Assembly: GCF_946190065.1 (NCBI RefSeq) | Contig: NZ_CAMHZD010000002.1 | Span: 1-64,000, forward strand | From: Streptococcus mitis | GTDB lineage: Bacteria > Bacillota > Bacilli > Lactobacillales > Streptococcaceae | Reading direction: 5' to 3' | Length of the DNA: 64,000 bases | Shown: positions 47,835-57,995 of the stretch, piece by piece | Position numbering within the stretch: position 1 is the stretch's first letter | Layout of the letters: each line of letters opens with the position of its first letter | Program-made: the position numbers and the translations under genes | The notes under the pieces: generated by a model | Told to the model about the DNA's origin: nothing | Seen by the model: only the letters and a program-made list of their open reading frames with translations | Database searches by the model: none

Positions 47835-48893
47835 TTACTTACCTCCTTTAACTTGTTTTTTCGGTTTGACAAAGCGTTCGATAAGGTAATGAACACTGAC
47901 AAAGAAGATAATAGACGCTGTTACAATGCTGACAAGCTCAGACGGTACCTGCGCCGCATTCATACCTGGGGCTCCAACTTGGAGAACACCAAATAGGAAG
48001 GCTGCAAAGAGAATACCAATTGGTGAGTTGGCCGCAAGCAGACTAACCGCCATCCCGTTAAATCCGACAGCTAAAGATGCCCCTTGAACATAGACGTTCT
48101 GGAAGGTTCCAAGCCCTTCAACAGCTCCACCAAGACCTGCCAAAGCACCTGAAATAATCATTGAGAGGATAATCGTTCTTTTTGCAGAAATACCAGCATA
48201 TTCTGAAGCATGTGGATTAAGACCAACTGCACGAATTTCAAAACCAAGAGTCGTTTTCTTGAGCATGAACCAAATAACTACAACGGCAATGATAGCAAAG
48301 AAAATACCAATATTCATCCGTGAGTTACCAGTCAACTCAGACAACCAAGGTGTCTGGTAGGTTGCATTAGATCCAACACGAATGGTCGAATCTGTACTTT
48401 GCATGAAGTCTTTAGGGAAGGCATGGATAAAGGCATTCCCTACATACAAAACGATGTAGTTCATCATGATAGTTACGATAACCTCTGACGTCCCTAGATA
48501 GGCTCTCAGAATACCTGGAATAGCTCCGACAATTCCACCAGCAATCAAGGCAATCACGATGGTTGCTAAAATCATCAAGGGGCGTGGCATATCTGGATGC
48601 GACAAGGCAAACCAACCACTGAGAATCCAACCAGCCAAAGCCTGACCAGGAAGCCCAACGTTAAAGAAACCTGCACGACTGGCAACGGCAAAGCCAAGAC
48701 CAATCAAGACCAAAGGCCCCATGGCGCGGAAGATTTCTCCAATCCCACGCAGACTACCAAAGGCTGTATAGAACAATTCTTCATAGCCCCAAATAGCGTC
48801 ATAACCGAAGATCCACATGACAATGGCTCCGAGCAAAATTCCTAGGAAGACAGAAATCAAGGGAACCGAAATTTGTTGTAATTTTTTAGACAT
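47835..48893 (-). CDS. nupB: Nucleoside ABC transporter permease (NupB type)
   Basis: A 352-residue permease of the same family (AVGLNPHASEYAGISAKRTIILSMIISGALAGLGGAVEGLG). The start at 48893 (MSKKLQQISVPL) has AAGGAGAAGAGTG and overlaps the end of the ATPase gene by 8 bp. The downstream permease starts 2 bp after its stop. Confidence 0.88.
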   Translation of the reverse strand: MSKKLQQISVPLISVFLGILLGAIVMWIFGYDAIWGYEELFYTAFGSLRGIGEIFRAMGPLVLIGLGFAVASRAGFFNVGLPGQALAGWILSGWFALSHPDMPRPLMILATIVIALIAGGIVGAIPGILRAYLGTSEVIVTIMMNYIVLYVGNAFIHAFPKDFMQSTDSTIRVGSNATYQTPWLSELTGNSRMNIGIFFAIIAVVVIWFMLKKTTLGFEIRAVGLNPHASEYAGISAKRTIILSMIISGALAGLGGAVEGLGTFQNVYVQGASLAVGFNGMAVSLLAANSPIGILFAAFLFGVLQVGAPGMNAAQVPSELVSIVTASIIFFVSVHYLIERFVKPKKQVKGGK

Positions 48894-50421
48894 CACTCTT
48901 CTCCTTTCCCAAGTTTCCACCAGCCATCAAGACACCAAGTTCTTGTTTATTGGTTGTTTCTGGTGATACAATACCTTGAATCTTACCATCGTGGATAACG
49001 GCAATACGGTCTGAGACGTTTAAAATCTCATCCAATTCAAAACTGACAACAAGAACAGCCTTACCATTATCACGCTCTTCAATCAAGCGTTTGTGGATAT
49101 ATTCAATGGCACCGACATCCAAACCACGAGTTGGCTGGCTGACGATAAGGAGATCAGGATCTCGATCAATTTCACGAGCAATAATTGCTTTTTGTTGATT
49201 TCCTCCTGAGAGTGCAGCTGCAGGAACAAATTCGCTGGCAGCACGAACATCAAACTCTTCCATTAGCTTTTTAGCATAAGAAGTAATATTTGAATAGTTC
49301 AAAATTCCATTTTTACTATGTGGTTCTTTGTAGTAGGTTTGAAGGGCAATATTTTCAGAAATCATCATTTCCAAAATCAAGCCATCACGGTGACGGTCTT
49401 CTGGAACGTGCCCAACACTCAATTCTGTAATCTGACGTGGGGGCAATCCTACAATTGAATCTCCTTTTAGCTCAATGCTACCAGATTCAACCTTGCGAAG
49501 ACCTGTAATGGCTTGAATCAGTTCAGACTGACCATTTCCATCAATCCCTGCAATACCAACAATCTCTCCAGCACGAACATCCAAGGAAAGATTTTTCACA
49601 GCTGGGACACCGCGATTTTCATTGACCACCAAGTCTTTAATAGACAAGACTACTTCTTTTGGTTGAGAGGCTTGCTTCTCTGTTTTAAAGGAAACAGAAC
49701 GACCTACCATCATTTCTGCCAAATCAGCATTGGTAGCCCCTGCAATTTCGACAGTTTCAATTGATTTCCCACGACGGATAACTGTAACGCGGTCAGAAAC
49801 TGCGCGAATCTCGTCTAACTTGTGGGTGATCAAGATAATTGATTTTCCTTCTTTGACAAGATTTTTCAAAATAGCCATCAACTCATCAATTTCTGATGGA
49901 GTCAAGACAGCCGTTGGTTCGTCAAAGATAAGGATATCAGCCCCCCGATAAAGGGTTTTTAAAATTTCTACACGTTGTTGGGCTCCAACTGAGATATCTG
50001 CTATCTTGGCAGAAGGGTCAACAGCTAAGCCATAACGTTCAGAAAGAGCCTTGATTTCTTTGCTAGCTCCAGCGATATCTAGCACACCATTTTTAGTCAA
50101 TTCACTACCTAAAATGATGTTTTCAGCCACTGTGAAGGCTTCTACCAACATAAAGTGCTGGTGAACCATTCCGATTCCCAAGCTAGCCGCTTTAGATGGT
50201 GAATCGAGATTGACAACTTGACCGTTGACCACAATTTCACCACTAGTTGGTTCAAGAAGCCCTGCTAACATGTTCATGAGCGTGGACTTACCAGCCCCAT
50301 TTTCTCCTAAAAGTGCATGAATTTCACCTTTTCGTAGGTGCAGGTTGATTTTGTCGTTGGCAACAAATTCACCAAACACCTTGGTAATATCACGCATCTC
50401 AATGACATTTTCGTGTGCCAT
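48886..50421 (-). CDS. nupA: Nucleoside ABC transporter ATPase (NupA type)
   Basis: A 511-residue protein with two fused nucleotide-binding domains, as in sugar/nucleoside importers. The first has Walker A GENGAGKST, signature SVGAQQRVEI and Walker B ILIFDEPTAVL. The second has degenerate Walker A GIDGNGQSELIQ, signature LSGGNQQKAIIAREI and LLIVSQPTRGLD. It serves the two permeases just downstream. Confidence 0.92.
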   Translation of the reverse strand: MAHENVIEMRDITKVFGEFVANDKINLHLRKGEIHALLGENGAGKSTLMNMLAGLLEPTSGEIVVNGQVVNLDSPSKAASLGIGMVHQHFMLVEAFTVAENIILGSELTKNGVLDIAGASKEIKALSERYGLAVDPSAKIADISVGAQQRVEILKTLYRGADILIFDEPTAVLTPSEIDELMAILKNLVKEGKSIILITHKLDEIRAVSDRVTVIRRGKSIETVEIAGATNADLAEMMVGRSVSFKTEKQASQPKEVVLSIKDLVVNENRGVPAVKNLSLDVRAGEIVGIAGIDGNGQSELIQAITGLRKVESGSIELKGDSIVGLPPRQITELSVGHVPEDRHRDGLILEMMISENIALQTYYKEPHSKNGILNYSNITSYAKKLMEEFDVRAASEFVPAAALSGGNQQKAIIAREIDRDPDLLIVSQPTRGLDVGAIEYIHKRLIEERDNGKAVLVVSFELDEILNVSDRIAVIHDGKIQGIVSPETTNKQELGVLMAGGNLGKEKSDV

Positions 50422-50520
50422 GTGCTCTTCCTTTCAGAGTCTTATTTTATTTCAATAAAACTTGCTAGTTTGCCTAGTAGCAAGCTTTACTGAGACAAAA
50501 TGACTTTGTCTCAACTCTTA

Positions 50521-50543
50521 AAAAAGCGGCCGAGGGCCGCTTC
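50521..50543 (-). terminator. Terminator between bmpA and nupA
   Basis: AAGCGGCC / GGCCGCTT with a 3-nt loop and six T on the minus strand. It probably lets most transcripts stop after the binding-protein gene, keeping it in excess over the membrane complex. Confidence 0.85.
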
Positions 50544-50564
50544 CTAAGAAATGACTTCCATCCA

Positions 50565-51617
50565 TTATTTTTCAGGAACTTTTACGCTTCCATCAAGGAT
50601 TTTAGCTTTAGCATCTTCAACAGCTTTTTTACCTTCTTCTGAAAGGTTTGTTACTGCCAAGTCAACCCCTTTATCTTTCAATGAGTAAACGATCACTTGA
50701 CCGCCAGGGAATTCACCTTTTTCTGCTTTGTTAGCAATATCTTTTACAGTTGTACCAACTTGTTTCAAAGTAGATACAAGAACGAAGTTTGATTCTTTAC
50801 CATCTTTAGAAGTGTACTTACCTTCTGCTACTTGGTCACGGTCAACACCGATAACCCAAACTTTTTCATTTTCAGGACGGCTTTCGTTGAGTGATTTTGC
50901 TTCTGCAAAGACACCAGCACCTGTTCCACCTGCTGCTTGATAAACAACGTCTGCACCAGCTGCGTATTGTGCTGCTGCAATTGTTTTACCTTTAGCAGCA
51001 TCACCAAATGAACCTGCGTAGTCAACTTGTACTTTGATAGATGGATCTACTGACTCAACACCAGCTTTAAATCCAGCTGCAAAACGTGAGATAACTTCAG
51101 ACTCAATACCACCTACAAAACCAACTTGTTTTGTTTTAGTTGTTTTAGCTGCTGCAACACCCGCAAGGTAAGCAGCTTCGTTATCAGCAAACGTTACGCT
51201 AGCAACATTCTTTTGATCTTTAATCACATCATCAATCAAGACATAGTTCAAATCAGAGTGGTCTTTTGCTGCTTCTTCAACCGCATTGTGAAGGGCAAAA
51301 CCAACACCGAAGATTAGGTTGTAGCTTCCAGCCGCTTGTTGCAAGTTGTTAGCGTAGTCAGCCTCACTTGTTGATTGGAAGTAAGTGAAACCTTTATCTT
51401 TTGAAAGATTGTGTTCTTTACCCCAGTCTTGCAAACCTTCCCAAGCTGATTGGTTGAATGATTTGTCATCAACACCACCAGTATCAGTGACGATTGCTGC
51501 TTTTGTCTTCACATCAGAAGATGAAGCTGCGTTACGAGAAGAGCGGTTACCACATGCAGCAAGTCCAACTGCTGCCACTGCAACTAGACCAAGGCCTAGC
51601 CATTGTTTCTTGTTCAT
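50565..51617 (-). CDS. bmpA: Nucleoside-binding lipoprotein (BmpA/PnrA family)
   Basis: A 350-residue lipoprotein of the BMP/PnrA family, the substrate-binding subunit of the nucleoside importer. The signal peptide ends in lipobox GLAACGN (Cys 22), followed by TDTGGVDDKSFNQSAWEGL, the typical ligand-binding N-terminus. The start at 51617 has AGGAGGTTCAGTA. It lies between cdd and nupA; the orthologue in S. pneumoniae (PnrA) is a known surface antigen. Confidence 0.94.
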   Translation of the reverse strand: MNKKQWLGLGLVAVAAVGLAACGNRSSRNAASSSDVKTKAAIVTDTGGVDDKSFNQSAWEGLQDWGKEHNLSKDKGFTYFQSTSEADYANNLQQAAGSYNLIFGVGFALHNAVEEAAKDHSDLNYVLIDDVIKDQKNVASVTFADNEAAYLAGVAAAKTTKTKQVGFVGGIESEVISRFAAGFKAGVESVDPSIKVQVDYAGSFGDAAKGKTIAAAQYAAGADVVYQAAGGTGAGVFAEAKSLNESRPENEKVWVIGVDRDQVAEGKYTSKDGKESNFVLVSTLKQVGTTVKDIANKAEKGEFPGGQVIVYSLKDKGVDLAVTNLSEEGKKAVEDAKAKILDGSVKVPEK

Positions 51618-51706
51618 TACTGAACCTCCTAAATAAGATGTGCAACGATGTTGCAAGTATGGATTGGTTGGCCACAAGGACCGTGCCACTCAGAGAGCGA
51701 CTCAGA

Positions 51707-52096
51707 CTAGTTTAAGTCTGTAAAAGAGTATGGAAGTAACTCCCCGACCGTCATCTCGACCGTCGATTTATCTTTTGCGACTAAAGTCACTTTTAGATCT
51801 TGTTCAAAAAATTCGACCATTACTTGGCGACAAGCACCACATGGTGAGATTGGTTTTTCAGTCTGTCCATAGACAATCAATTCTGAAAATTCTCTTTGTC
51901 CTTCAGATATAGCCTTAAAAATGGCTGTTCTCTCACCGCAATTGGTCAAAGGATAGCTAGCATTTTCGATATTCACTCCCGTGTAAACACTTCCGTCTTT
52001 TGCCACTAAAACTGCTCCGATAGGAAAGTGAGAATAGGGGACATAGGCATGTTTGCTGGTTTCAATTGCTAGTTCAATCAACTCAGTACTCGCCAT
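51707..52096 (-). CDS. cdd: Cytidine deaminase
   Basis: A 129-residue zinc enzyme deaminating cytidine and deoxycytidine to uridine forms. Zinc ligands lie in NCGERTA and PCGACRQ; substrate contacts in [10 protein letters not shown]. It overlaps deoC by 14 bp and feeds the phosphorylase at 52765. Confidence 0.96.
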   Translation of the reverse strand: MASTELIELAIETSKHAYVPYSHFPIGAVLVAKDGSVYTGVNIENASYPLTNCGERTAIFKAISEGQREFSELIVYGQTEKPISPCGACRQVMVEFFEQDLKVTLVAKDKSTVEMTVGELLPYSFTDLN

Positions 52097-52745
52097 ATGC
52101 CAATTCTCCTTTTAAAATGGCTACACCAGCTGACGTTCCGATACGGGTCGCACCTGCTTCGACAAAGGCAAGAGCATCTGCATAAGAACGAGCTCCACCA
52201 GCAGCCTTGACACCCATATCAGGTCCAACTGTTTCACGCATTAATGTAACATCTGCTATCGTAGCGCCACCAGTTGAAAAGCCAGTAGATGTTTTGACAA
52301 AATCAGCTTCCGCTTTTTGGGCTAATTGACAAGCCACAACTTTTTCTTGGTCTGTCAATAAGCAAGCTTCAATAATGACTTTAACCAACTTGTCACCACT
52401 TGATTCTACAACAGCACGGATGTCTGATTCAACCAAATCAAGATTTCCTGATTTGAGAGCACCAACATTGATCACCATATCAATCTCATCTGCGCCATTT
52501 TGGATAGCTTCTTTGGTTTCAAATGCTTTCACGGCTGAAGTTGTTGCTCCTAGTGGGAAACCAACCACTGTACAGACCTTGACATCTGTGCCTTCAAGCC
52601 CTTTTTTAGCATGTTCAACCCAGGTCGGATTAACGCAAACACTGGCAAAATCATACTCTCTAGCTTCAGACAACAAACAATCAATTTGTTTTCCTGTCGC
52701 ATCTTGCTTCAAAAGCGTATGATCGATATATTTATTTAATTTCAT
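52083..52745 (-). CDS. deoC: Deoxyribose-phosphate aldolase
   Basis: A 220-residue class I aldolase splitting deoxyribose-5-phosphate to acetaldehyde and glyceraldehyde-3-phosphate. The Schiff-base lysine lies in [16 protein letters not shown], and the phosphate-binding [14 protein letters not shown] is present. It lies between the phosphorylase and cytidine deaminase genes. Confidence 0.97.
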   Translation of the reverse strand: MKLNKYIDHTLLKQDATGKQIDCLLSEAREYDFASVCVNPTWVEHAKKGLEGTDVKVCTVVGFPLGATTSAVKAFETKEAIQNGADEIDMVINVGALKSGNLDLVESDIRAVVESSGDKLVKVIIEACLLTDQEKVVACQLAQKAEADFVKTSTGFSTGGATIADVTLMRETVGPDMGVKAAGGARSYADALAFVEAGATRIGTSAGVAILKGELAYGEY

Positions 52746-52764
52746 ATACGGATTCTCCTGTCGT

Positions 52765-54042
52765 TTATGAGATAATTTCTATAATTTCTCGTAAACTTTG
52801 CACCCTATCATTTATTTTAACATATTTTTGAAAATCTGTAACTAGCTGAGGAGAAATTTTTCCATTTGTGTATACTTTTGCCACAATTTCTCCCTTTTGA
52901 ACGGAGTCTCCAACCTTCTTTTCAAAAACAATTCCAGTTTCATAGTCCAAATCATCAGTCTTGACTGCACGGCCAGCACCCAGTCTCATAGCATAGAGGC
53001 CAAATTCCATGGCCGGAAGAGCTGAAATGACACCTGTTTCCTGGGCAGGGATTTCCACCACATGGGACACATTGACTGGACGATAGAGATCTTCTAAATC
53101 TCCACCTTGAGCTTGCACCATCTCCTCAAACTTAGCAAGCGCTTGTCCATTTTCAAGATGTTGGCGAACTTCCTCAACTGTCTTGTTTACATTTGCCAGA
53201 CCAAGCATAATCTGAGCTAATTCACAGATAAAGTGGGTAATATCCTGACGGCCTTGTCCTTGTAAAATCTCAAGTGCTTCAAGGATTTCCAGACGATTTC
53301 CAATCGCTCGTCCCAAAGGTTGACTCATATCCGTAATGACTGCTACCGTTTTTCTACCAACTGCCTTACCAAGTTCCACCATGGTTTGAGCCAATTCACG
53401 CGCCTCATCAACCGTCTTCATGAAGGCACCCTCACCGACAGTCACGTCTAGCAAAATAGCATCCGCTCCTGCCGCGATTTTCTTACTCATCACCGAACTC
53501 GCAATCAAAGGAATCGTGTCGACAGTTGCGGTCACATCACGGAGGGCGTAGAGAAGCTTATCCGCTTTGACCAGCTGATCTGATTGCCCAATGACAGATA
53601 CTCCAATATCTTGCACCTGTGCAATAAAATCCTCTTGACTGCGTTCTACTTGATATCCCTTAATGGACTCCAATTTATCAATTGTTCCACCAGTATGACC
53701 GAGACCACGACCACTCATTTTCGCGACTGGAACTCCAAAGCTTGCAACAAGAGGAGCCAAAATCAAGGTCACCTTATCACCAACACCCCCAGTAGAATGC
53801 TTGTCAACCTTAACCCCATCAATAGCAGATAAATCAAACTCTTGACCTGTCTGAACCATTTTCATAGTTAGGTCAGAGATTTCTCGAGTCGTCATTCCTT
53901 TGAAATAAACAGCCATAGCAAAGGCAGACATCTGATAATCAGGAACAGTTCCTGACACATAGCCTTCAACTAGCCATTCAATTTCACTTGAAGTCAGCTC
54001 TTGACCATCTCGTTTTTTTTGGATTAAATCAACTGCTCTCAT
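52765..54042 (-). CDS. pdp: Pyrimidine-nucleoside phosphorylase
   Basis: A 425-residue family II phosphorylase cleaving uridine/thymidine and deoxyuridine to base plus (deoxy)ribose-1-phosphate. Motifs: [33 protein letters not shown], and the C-terminal domain with [13 protein letters not shown]. It overlaps the preceding methyltransferase gene by 4 bp. Confidence 0.95.
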   Translation of the reverse strand: MRAVDLIQKKRDGQELTSSEIEWLVEGYVSGTVPDYQMSAFAMAVYFKGMTTREISDLTMKMVQTGQEFDLSAIDGVKVDKHSTGGVGDKVTLILAPLVASFGVPVAKMSGRGLGHTGGTIDKLESIKGYQVERSQEDFIAQVQDIGVSVIGQSDQLVKADKLLYALRDVTATVDTIPLIASSVMSKKIAAGADAILLDVTVGEGAFMKTVDEARELAQTMVELGKAVGRKTVAVITDMSQPLGRAIGNRLEILEALEILQGQGRQDITHFICELAQIMLGLANVNKTVEEVRQHLENGQALAKFEEMVQAQGGDLEDLYRPVNVSHVVEIPAQETGVISALPAMEFGLYAMRLGAGRAVKTDDLDYETGIVFEKKVGDSVQKGEIVAKVYTNGKISPQLVTDFQKYVKINDRVQSLREIIEIIS

Positions 54043-54629
54043 TCTTTCACACTTCTAAGGATATAGTATCCCTTATCTTTTTTGACGATTTCACAATTAC
54101 CAAACACATCTTCCATCTTGGACTTGGCACTTGGAGCCCCTTGTTTTTTCTGTATAACGATGGTCAAATCTCCACCAATTTCCAAGAAATCTTTACTTTT
54201 CTCAATGATTTCATGAACCACTTGCTTGCCTGCACGGATAGGGGGGTTGGAAATGACATGGTCAAATTTTCCTTCCACTTGTTCATAAATATTAGACTGG
54301 AAAATCGTCGCTTCTACTTTATTTCGTTCAGCATTTTGTCGCGCCAAATCCAAGGCACGATTATTAATATCGACCATGGTCGCCTGAACTCCATAAGCCT
54401 TAGCTAAGGACAAGCCCAGAGGCCCATAACCACAGCCTACATCAAGGACAGTCTCACCTTGGTTGACCTCAAGACACTTGAGCAATAGTTGACTTCCAAA
54501 GTCAACCATTTTCTTGCTAAAAACACCCGCATCCGTCAAAAAGGTCATTTTTTGTCCCAACAACTCTACTCTCAACTCATGAATGTCGTGAGCAGCGTCA
54601 GGATTCTCTGCATAATACATTTTACTCAT
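54039..54629 (-). CDS. Class I SAM methyltransferase, RsmC-like
   Basis: A 196-residue methyltransferase with SAM motif LDVGCGYGPLGLSLA and catalytic NPPIRAG (N-P-P-I), typical of RsmC/RlmG guanine-N2 rRNA methyltransferases. It is the first gene of the operon with pdp-deoC-cdd. The functional link to nucleoside catabolism is unclear. Target inferred from family. Confidence 0.88.
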   Translation of the reverse strand: MSKMYYAENPDAAHDIHELRVELLGQKMTFLTDAGVFSKKMVDFGSQLLLKCLEVNQGETVLDVGCGYGPLGLSLAKAYGVQATMVDINNRALDLARQNAERNKVEATIFQSNIYEQVEGKFDHVISNPPIRAGKQVVHEIIEKSKDFLEIGGDLTIVIQKKQGAPSAKSKMEDVFGNCEIVKKDKGYYILRSVKE

Positions 54630-54635
54630 GAAACT

Positions 54636-54675
54636 ATTTTACCATAATTTGACTTAAATTGTAAATCGTTTACAA
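54636..54675 (-). promoter_or_regulatory. Promoter and operator-like palindrome of the pdp-deoC-cdd operon
   Basis: On the minus strand TTTACA (54660-54665), 18 bp, TAAAAT (54636-54641) with TGG (extended -10). The -35 lies inside the perfect inverted repeat TTGTAAA-TCG-TTTACAA (54659-54675), so a repressor could block polymerase here. Which regulator binds is unknown. Confidence 0.6.
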
Positions 54676-54826
54676 ATTGCTAATAAAACGAAAAAGACTG
54701 AAAAAGCTAGTCAAGAAGACCTTTTCTTCAATCTCTTTCAACACTTATAAGTAAATGATAAAGCATTTTAGAACTAGAAATATCATAGTCCAGATAAAAA
54801 CAAAAAGTTTATCACCTATATTATTT

Positions 54827-55231
54827 CTAATGCTTAACATTCAAATACTTTATTATCAACAAAATTCCCAACAGGATGTTTAGATAAAAGCCCAACTGAT
54901 ACGTTTGTGTCAGGATTTCCCAACTTGTCCAAAGTCGTATCAAATCTTCCAGTGACATGCGGAAGAAATAACCCTCTGTAGCAATCCATAGGACTAAAAA
55001 GGCATAACTACCAGCAGCAAGCCATTTCGTCCACCGTTTTTTTAGGAAGAAAGCAAGCAAGAGCGAACAGATAAAGACAGCTGTTACAATAGCATGTTCC
55101 ATCAAAAAAGTAAAACCGTAATAGATTTCCACAAAGCGTCTACCATTATCCGCATTCGCCCCTTTTAAAAAAGGTAGTGCAAAACTTAAAATAAAACAGA
55201 GTTCCAATATGTAATGTTTTAAGATTTTCAT
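54827..55231 (-). CDS. Hypothetical four-helix membrane protein
   Basis: A 134-residue integral membrane protein with four predicted helices (LELCFILSFALPFL; HAIVTAVFICSLLLAFFL; WLAAGSYAFLVLWIA; LGFYLNILLGILLII). No family recognised. A strong AGGAGGTGTACT precedes its ATG, and it stands alone between the methyltransferase gene and coaA (divergent). No clear terminator is seen. Confidence 0.7.
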   Translation of the reverse strand: MKILKHYILELCFILSFALPFLKGANADNGRRFVEIYYGFTFLMEHAIVTAVFICSLLLAFFLKKRWTKWLAAGSYAFLVLWIATEGYFFRMSLEDLIRLWTSWEILTQTYQLGFYLNILLGILLIIKYLNVKH

Positions 55232-55432
55232 AGTACACCTCCTATATGTTGTGAACTAAAAATCCTCCTTTTATTAGCTCATAAATCAGTAGAATCTATC
55301 TCCTACTTCATCATTAAATTGTTCAGTCTCTATCTATCTCTATTATACGATATTTGATTACTATCATCAAGAAACCGCTTTATTTTTTTAGCTTTTTATG
55401 GTATGATAGACAAAATATCTAGGGGAAAACAC

Positions 55433-56353
55433 ATGACCAACGAATTTTTACATTTTGAAAAAATCAGTCGCCAGACTTGGCAATCTTTACATCGAAAGAC
55501 GACACCTCCTTTGACAGAAGAGGAATTAGAATCCATCAAGAGTTTTAATGACCAGATTAGCCTGCAGGATGTAACCGATGTCTATCTTCCCCTAGCCCAT
55601 CTCATCCAGATTTACAAGCGTACCAAGGATGATTTGGCCTTTTCAAAAGGGATTTTCCTTCAACGTGAAAGTAAATCCCAGCCTTTTATCATTGGAGTTT
55701 CTGGTAGTGTTGCCGTTGGAAAATCTACAACCAGCCGCTTACTTCAAATCCTACTATCCCGTACCCTTACAGATGCTACAGTTGAGTTGGTAACAACTGA
55801 CGGCTTTCTCTACCCCAACCAGACCTTGATTGAACAAGGGATTTTAAATCGTAAGGGATTTCCTGAAAGCTATGATATGGAAGCTCTTCTCAACTTCTTG
55901 GACCGCATCAAAAATGGACAAGATGTGGATATTCCTGTCTATTCTCATGAAGTCTACGACATCGTACCTGAGGAAAAACAAAGCGTCAAAGCTGCAGACT
56001 TTGTAATTGTTGAGGGGATTAATGTTTTTCAGAATCCACAAAACGAGCGTCTCTATATCACTGACTTTTTTGACTTTTCAATCTATGTTGATGCCTCAGT
56101 AGATGACATCGAGAGTTGGTATCTTGATCGTTTCTTGAAAATGCTGAGCCTAGCCCAAAACGACCCTGATAGCTACTATTATCGTTTTACTCAAATGCCG
56201 ATTGGGGAAGTGGAGGCCTTTGCTCATCAGGTCTGGACCAGTATCAATCTCACAAATCTGCAAAATTATATTGAACCAACTAGAAATCGTGCGGAAGTGA
56301 TTCTTCATAAAACAAAGAACCATGAAATCGATGAAATTTACTTAAAAAAATAA
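55433..56353 (+). CDS. coaA: Type I pantothenate kinase
   Basis: A 306-residue P-loop kinase for the first step of CoA synthesis. Walker [13 protein letters not shown], then [10 protein letters not shown], and [16 protein letters not shown]. The start at 55433 ([17 protein letters not shown]) is preceded by AGGGGAAA; an in-frame ATG at 55403 is not supported. Confidence 0.95.
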   Translation: MTNEFLHFEKISRQTWQSLHRKTTPPLTEEELESIKSFNDQISLQDVTDVYLPLAHLIQIYKRTKDDLAFSKGIFLQRESKSQPFIIGVSGSVAVGKSTTSRLLQILLSRTLTDATVELVTTDGFLYPNQTLIEQGILNRKGFPESYDMEALLNFLDRIKNGQDVDIPVYSHEVYDIVPEEKQSVKAADFVIVEGINVFQNPQNERLYITDFFDFSIYVDASVDDIESWYLDRFLKMLSLAQNDPDSYYYRFTQMPIGEVEAFAHQVWTSINLTNLQNYIEPTRNRAEVILHKTKNHEIDEIYLKK

Positions 56354-56360
56354 TTTTCCC

Positions 56361-56389
56361 TTGTCAAAACGTAAGTTTTCAGATATAAT
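56361..56389 (+). promoter_or_regulatory. rpsT promoter
   Basis: TTGTCA (56361-56366), 17 bp, TATAAT (56384-56389), 32 bp before the start codon. It begins just after the coaA stop. Confidence 0.85.
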
Positions 56390-56420
56390 GGTATAGTTAG
56401 TAAATATGGAGGTAAGAACA

Positions 56421-56657
56421 TTGGCAAACATTAAATCAGCTATCAAACGCGCTGAATTGAACGTTAAACAAAACGAAAAGAACTCAGCTCAAAAATCAGC
56501 TATGCGTACTGCTATCAAAGCTTTCGAAGCAAACCCATCTGAAGAACTTTTCCGTGCTGCTAGCTCAGCTATCGATAAAGCAGAAACTAAAGGTTTGATT
56601 CACAAAAACAAAGCAAGCCGCGACAAAGCTCGTCTTTCAGCTAAACTTGCTAAATAA
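56421..56657 (+). CDS. rpsT: 30S ribosomal protein S20
   Basis: A 78-residue basic, alanine-rich S20 ([20 protein letters not shown] ... [21 protein letters not shown]). The start codon is TTG at 56421, with GGAGG 8 nt upstream; a non-AUG start is common for S20 genes and may help feedback control. An in-frame ATG at 56406 overlaps the ribosome site. Confidence 0.97.
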
Positions 56658-56686
56658 GAAACAGTCCATAGAGGCTGTTTTTTTGT
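56658..56686 (+). terminator. rpsT terminator
   Basis: AAACAG / CTGTTT stem followed by a T run, right after the rpsT stop. Confidence 0.7.
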
Positions 56687-56709
56687 CTCCAAATTGGAAA
56701 AGATAGAAA

Positions 56710-57234
56710 ATGAAAATCGCAATTATCGGATATTCTGGTGCTGGTAAGTCAACTCTGGCAACAACGTTATCTCACTGCTACTCCATCCCAAAACTTCACA
56801 TGGATACACTCCAATTTCAACCCGGTTGGCAAGACAGTGACCGTGACTGGATGTTGGATGAGATGAAAAACTTTCTCACCAAGCATGAAGCCTGGGTCAT
56901 CGATGGTAATTATTCTTGGTGTTTCTATGAGGAAAGAATGCAGGAAGCTGACCAAATCATCTTTCTCAATTTTTCCCCATTGACCTGTCTCTGTCGAGCC
57001 TTTAAACGTTACCTCACATACCGAGGCAAGGTCAGAGAAAGTATGGCAGCTGGTTGTCAAGAACAGTTTAATTGGGAGTTTATTCGATGGATTCTTTGGG
57101 ACGGACGGAGCAAATCCGCCAAGGAACGCTACAAGTGGGTTCAAGAAACCTATCCAGATAAAGTTGTCATCCTCAGATCACAAAAGGAGATAGACCAATT
57201 TCTGGATAAGAAAAGGAAGTCCTCCAATTCATAA
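56710..57234 (+). CDS. P-loop kinase-like protein (DNA topology modulation/FlaR family)
   Basis: A 174-residue adenylate-kinase-like NTPase with Walker A GYSGAGKST (7-15) and the family's DTLQFQPGWQ and VIDGNYS segments. Annotated in databases as DNA topology modulation protein, a label from limited evidence; it may be a nucleotide or small-molecule kinase. The terminator hairpin begins inside its last codons. Confidence 0.82.
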   Translation: MKIAIIGYSGAGKSTLATTLSHCYSIPKLHMDTLQFQPGWQDSDRDWMLDEMKNFLTKHEAWVIDGNYSWCFYEERMQEADQIIFLNFSPLTCLCRAFKRYLTYRGKVRESMAAGCQEQFNWEFIRWILWDGRSKSAKERYKWVQETYPDKVVILRSQKEIDQFLDKKRKSSNS

Positions 57235-57253
57235 AGAAGGGCTTCCTTTTCTT
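57209..57253. terminator. Terminator between convergent genes
   Basis: AAAAGGAAG / CTTCCTTTT stem, T-rich on both strands; serves the kinase-like gene (+) and deoD (minus). Confidence 0.65.
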
Positions 57254-57260
57254 GCTATAA

Positions 57261-57971
57261 TTATTCTGCAATCAAAGTTTCTAATCCAACCTTCATCATA
57301 TCGGTGAAGGTATTTTGACGTTCTTCTGCAGTTGTGTCTTCGTCAGGATTGACCAGGCTATCAGAGATGGTCATGATAGCTAGCGCATCAACATGGTATT
57401 GGGCAGCGAGATAGTAAAGCGCTGCTGCTTCCATTTCCACAGCCTTGACTCCCCATTTACCAAGTTCGATGTTCTTTTCAAAGTAGTTTGAGTAAAAGAC
57501 ATCAGAAGACAAAACGTTCCCAACGTGTGTGGTCATACCAAGTTCTTTGGCAATATGATAAGCCTTATCTAGCAAATCAAAACTAGCGATTTGTGGAAAA
57601 TCGTACTGTGGCCAGTCATTACGGACGATGTTTGAGTTGGTTGCAGCTGCCTGCGCCAAAACTAATTCACGAACGTGAACATCTTCATTCAAAGAACCTG
57701 CAGTTCCCACACGGATCAATTTCTTCACACCGTAGTCTACGATCAACTCACGCGCATAAATCGAAATAGATGGCATCCCCATCCCAGTTCCCATGACAGA
57801 TACACGGTGGCCCTTGTAAGTACCAGTGTAACCAAACATGTTACGCACTTCGTTAAAACAAACAGCATCTTCAAGGAAATTCTCCGCAATAAACTTAGCA
57901 CGAAGAGGATCCCCAGGAAGAAGAATTTTATCAGCAATTTCACCCTGCTGAGCAGCAATATGGATAGACAT
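57261..57971 (-). CDS. deoD: Purine-nucleoside phosphorylase (DeoD type)
   Basis: A 236-residue hexameric phosphorylase for adenosine, inosine and guanosine deoxy/ribonucleosides. Motifs: [41 protein letters not shown] and [19 protein letters not shown]. The start at 57971 ([10 protein letters not shown]) has only a weak ribosome site. It stands 380 bp from the punA cluster and complements PunA, which has a different fold type. Confidence 0.96.
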   Translation of the reverse strand: MSIHIAAQQGEIADKILLPGDPLRAKFIAENFLEDAVCFNEVRNMFGYTGTYKGHRVSVMGTGMGMPSISIYARELIVDYGVKKLIRVGTAGSLNEDVHVRELVLAQAAATNSNIVRNDWPQYDFPQIASFDLLDKAYHIAKELGMTTHVGNVLSSDVFYSNYFEKNIELGKWGVKAVEMEAAALYYLAAQYHVDALAIMTISDSLVNPDEDTTAEERQNTFTDMMKVGLETLIAE

Positions 57972-57995
57972 AATATAAGATACCAAACCCGTCAA

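Noticed and set aside
54659-54675. Palindrome as a standard cre site
   Set aside because: It has 15 instead of 14 bases in the TGTAA...TTACA core and does not fit WTGNAANCGNWNNCW, so it is listed as an unknown operator.
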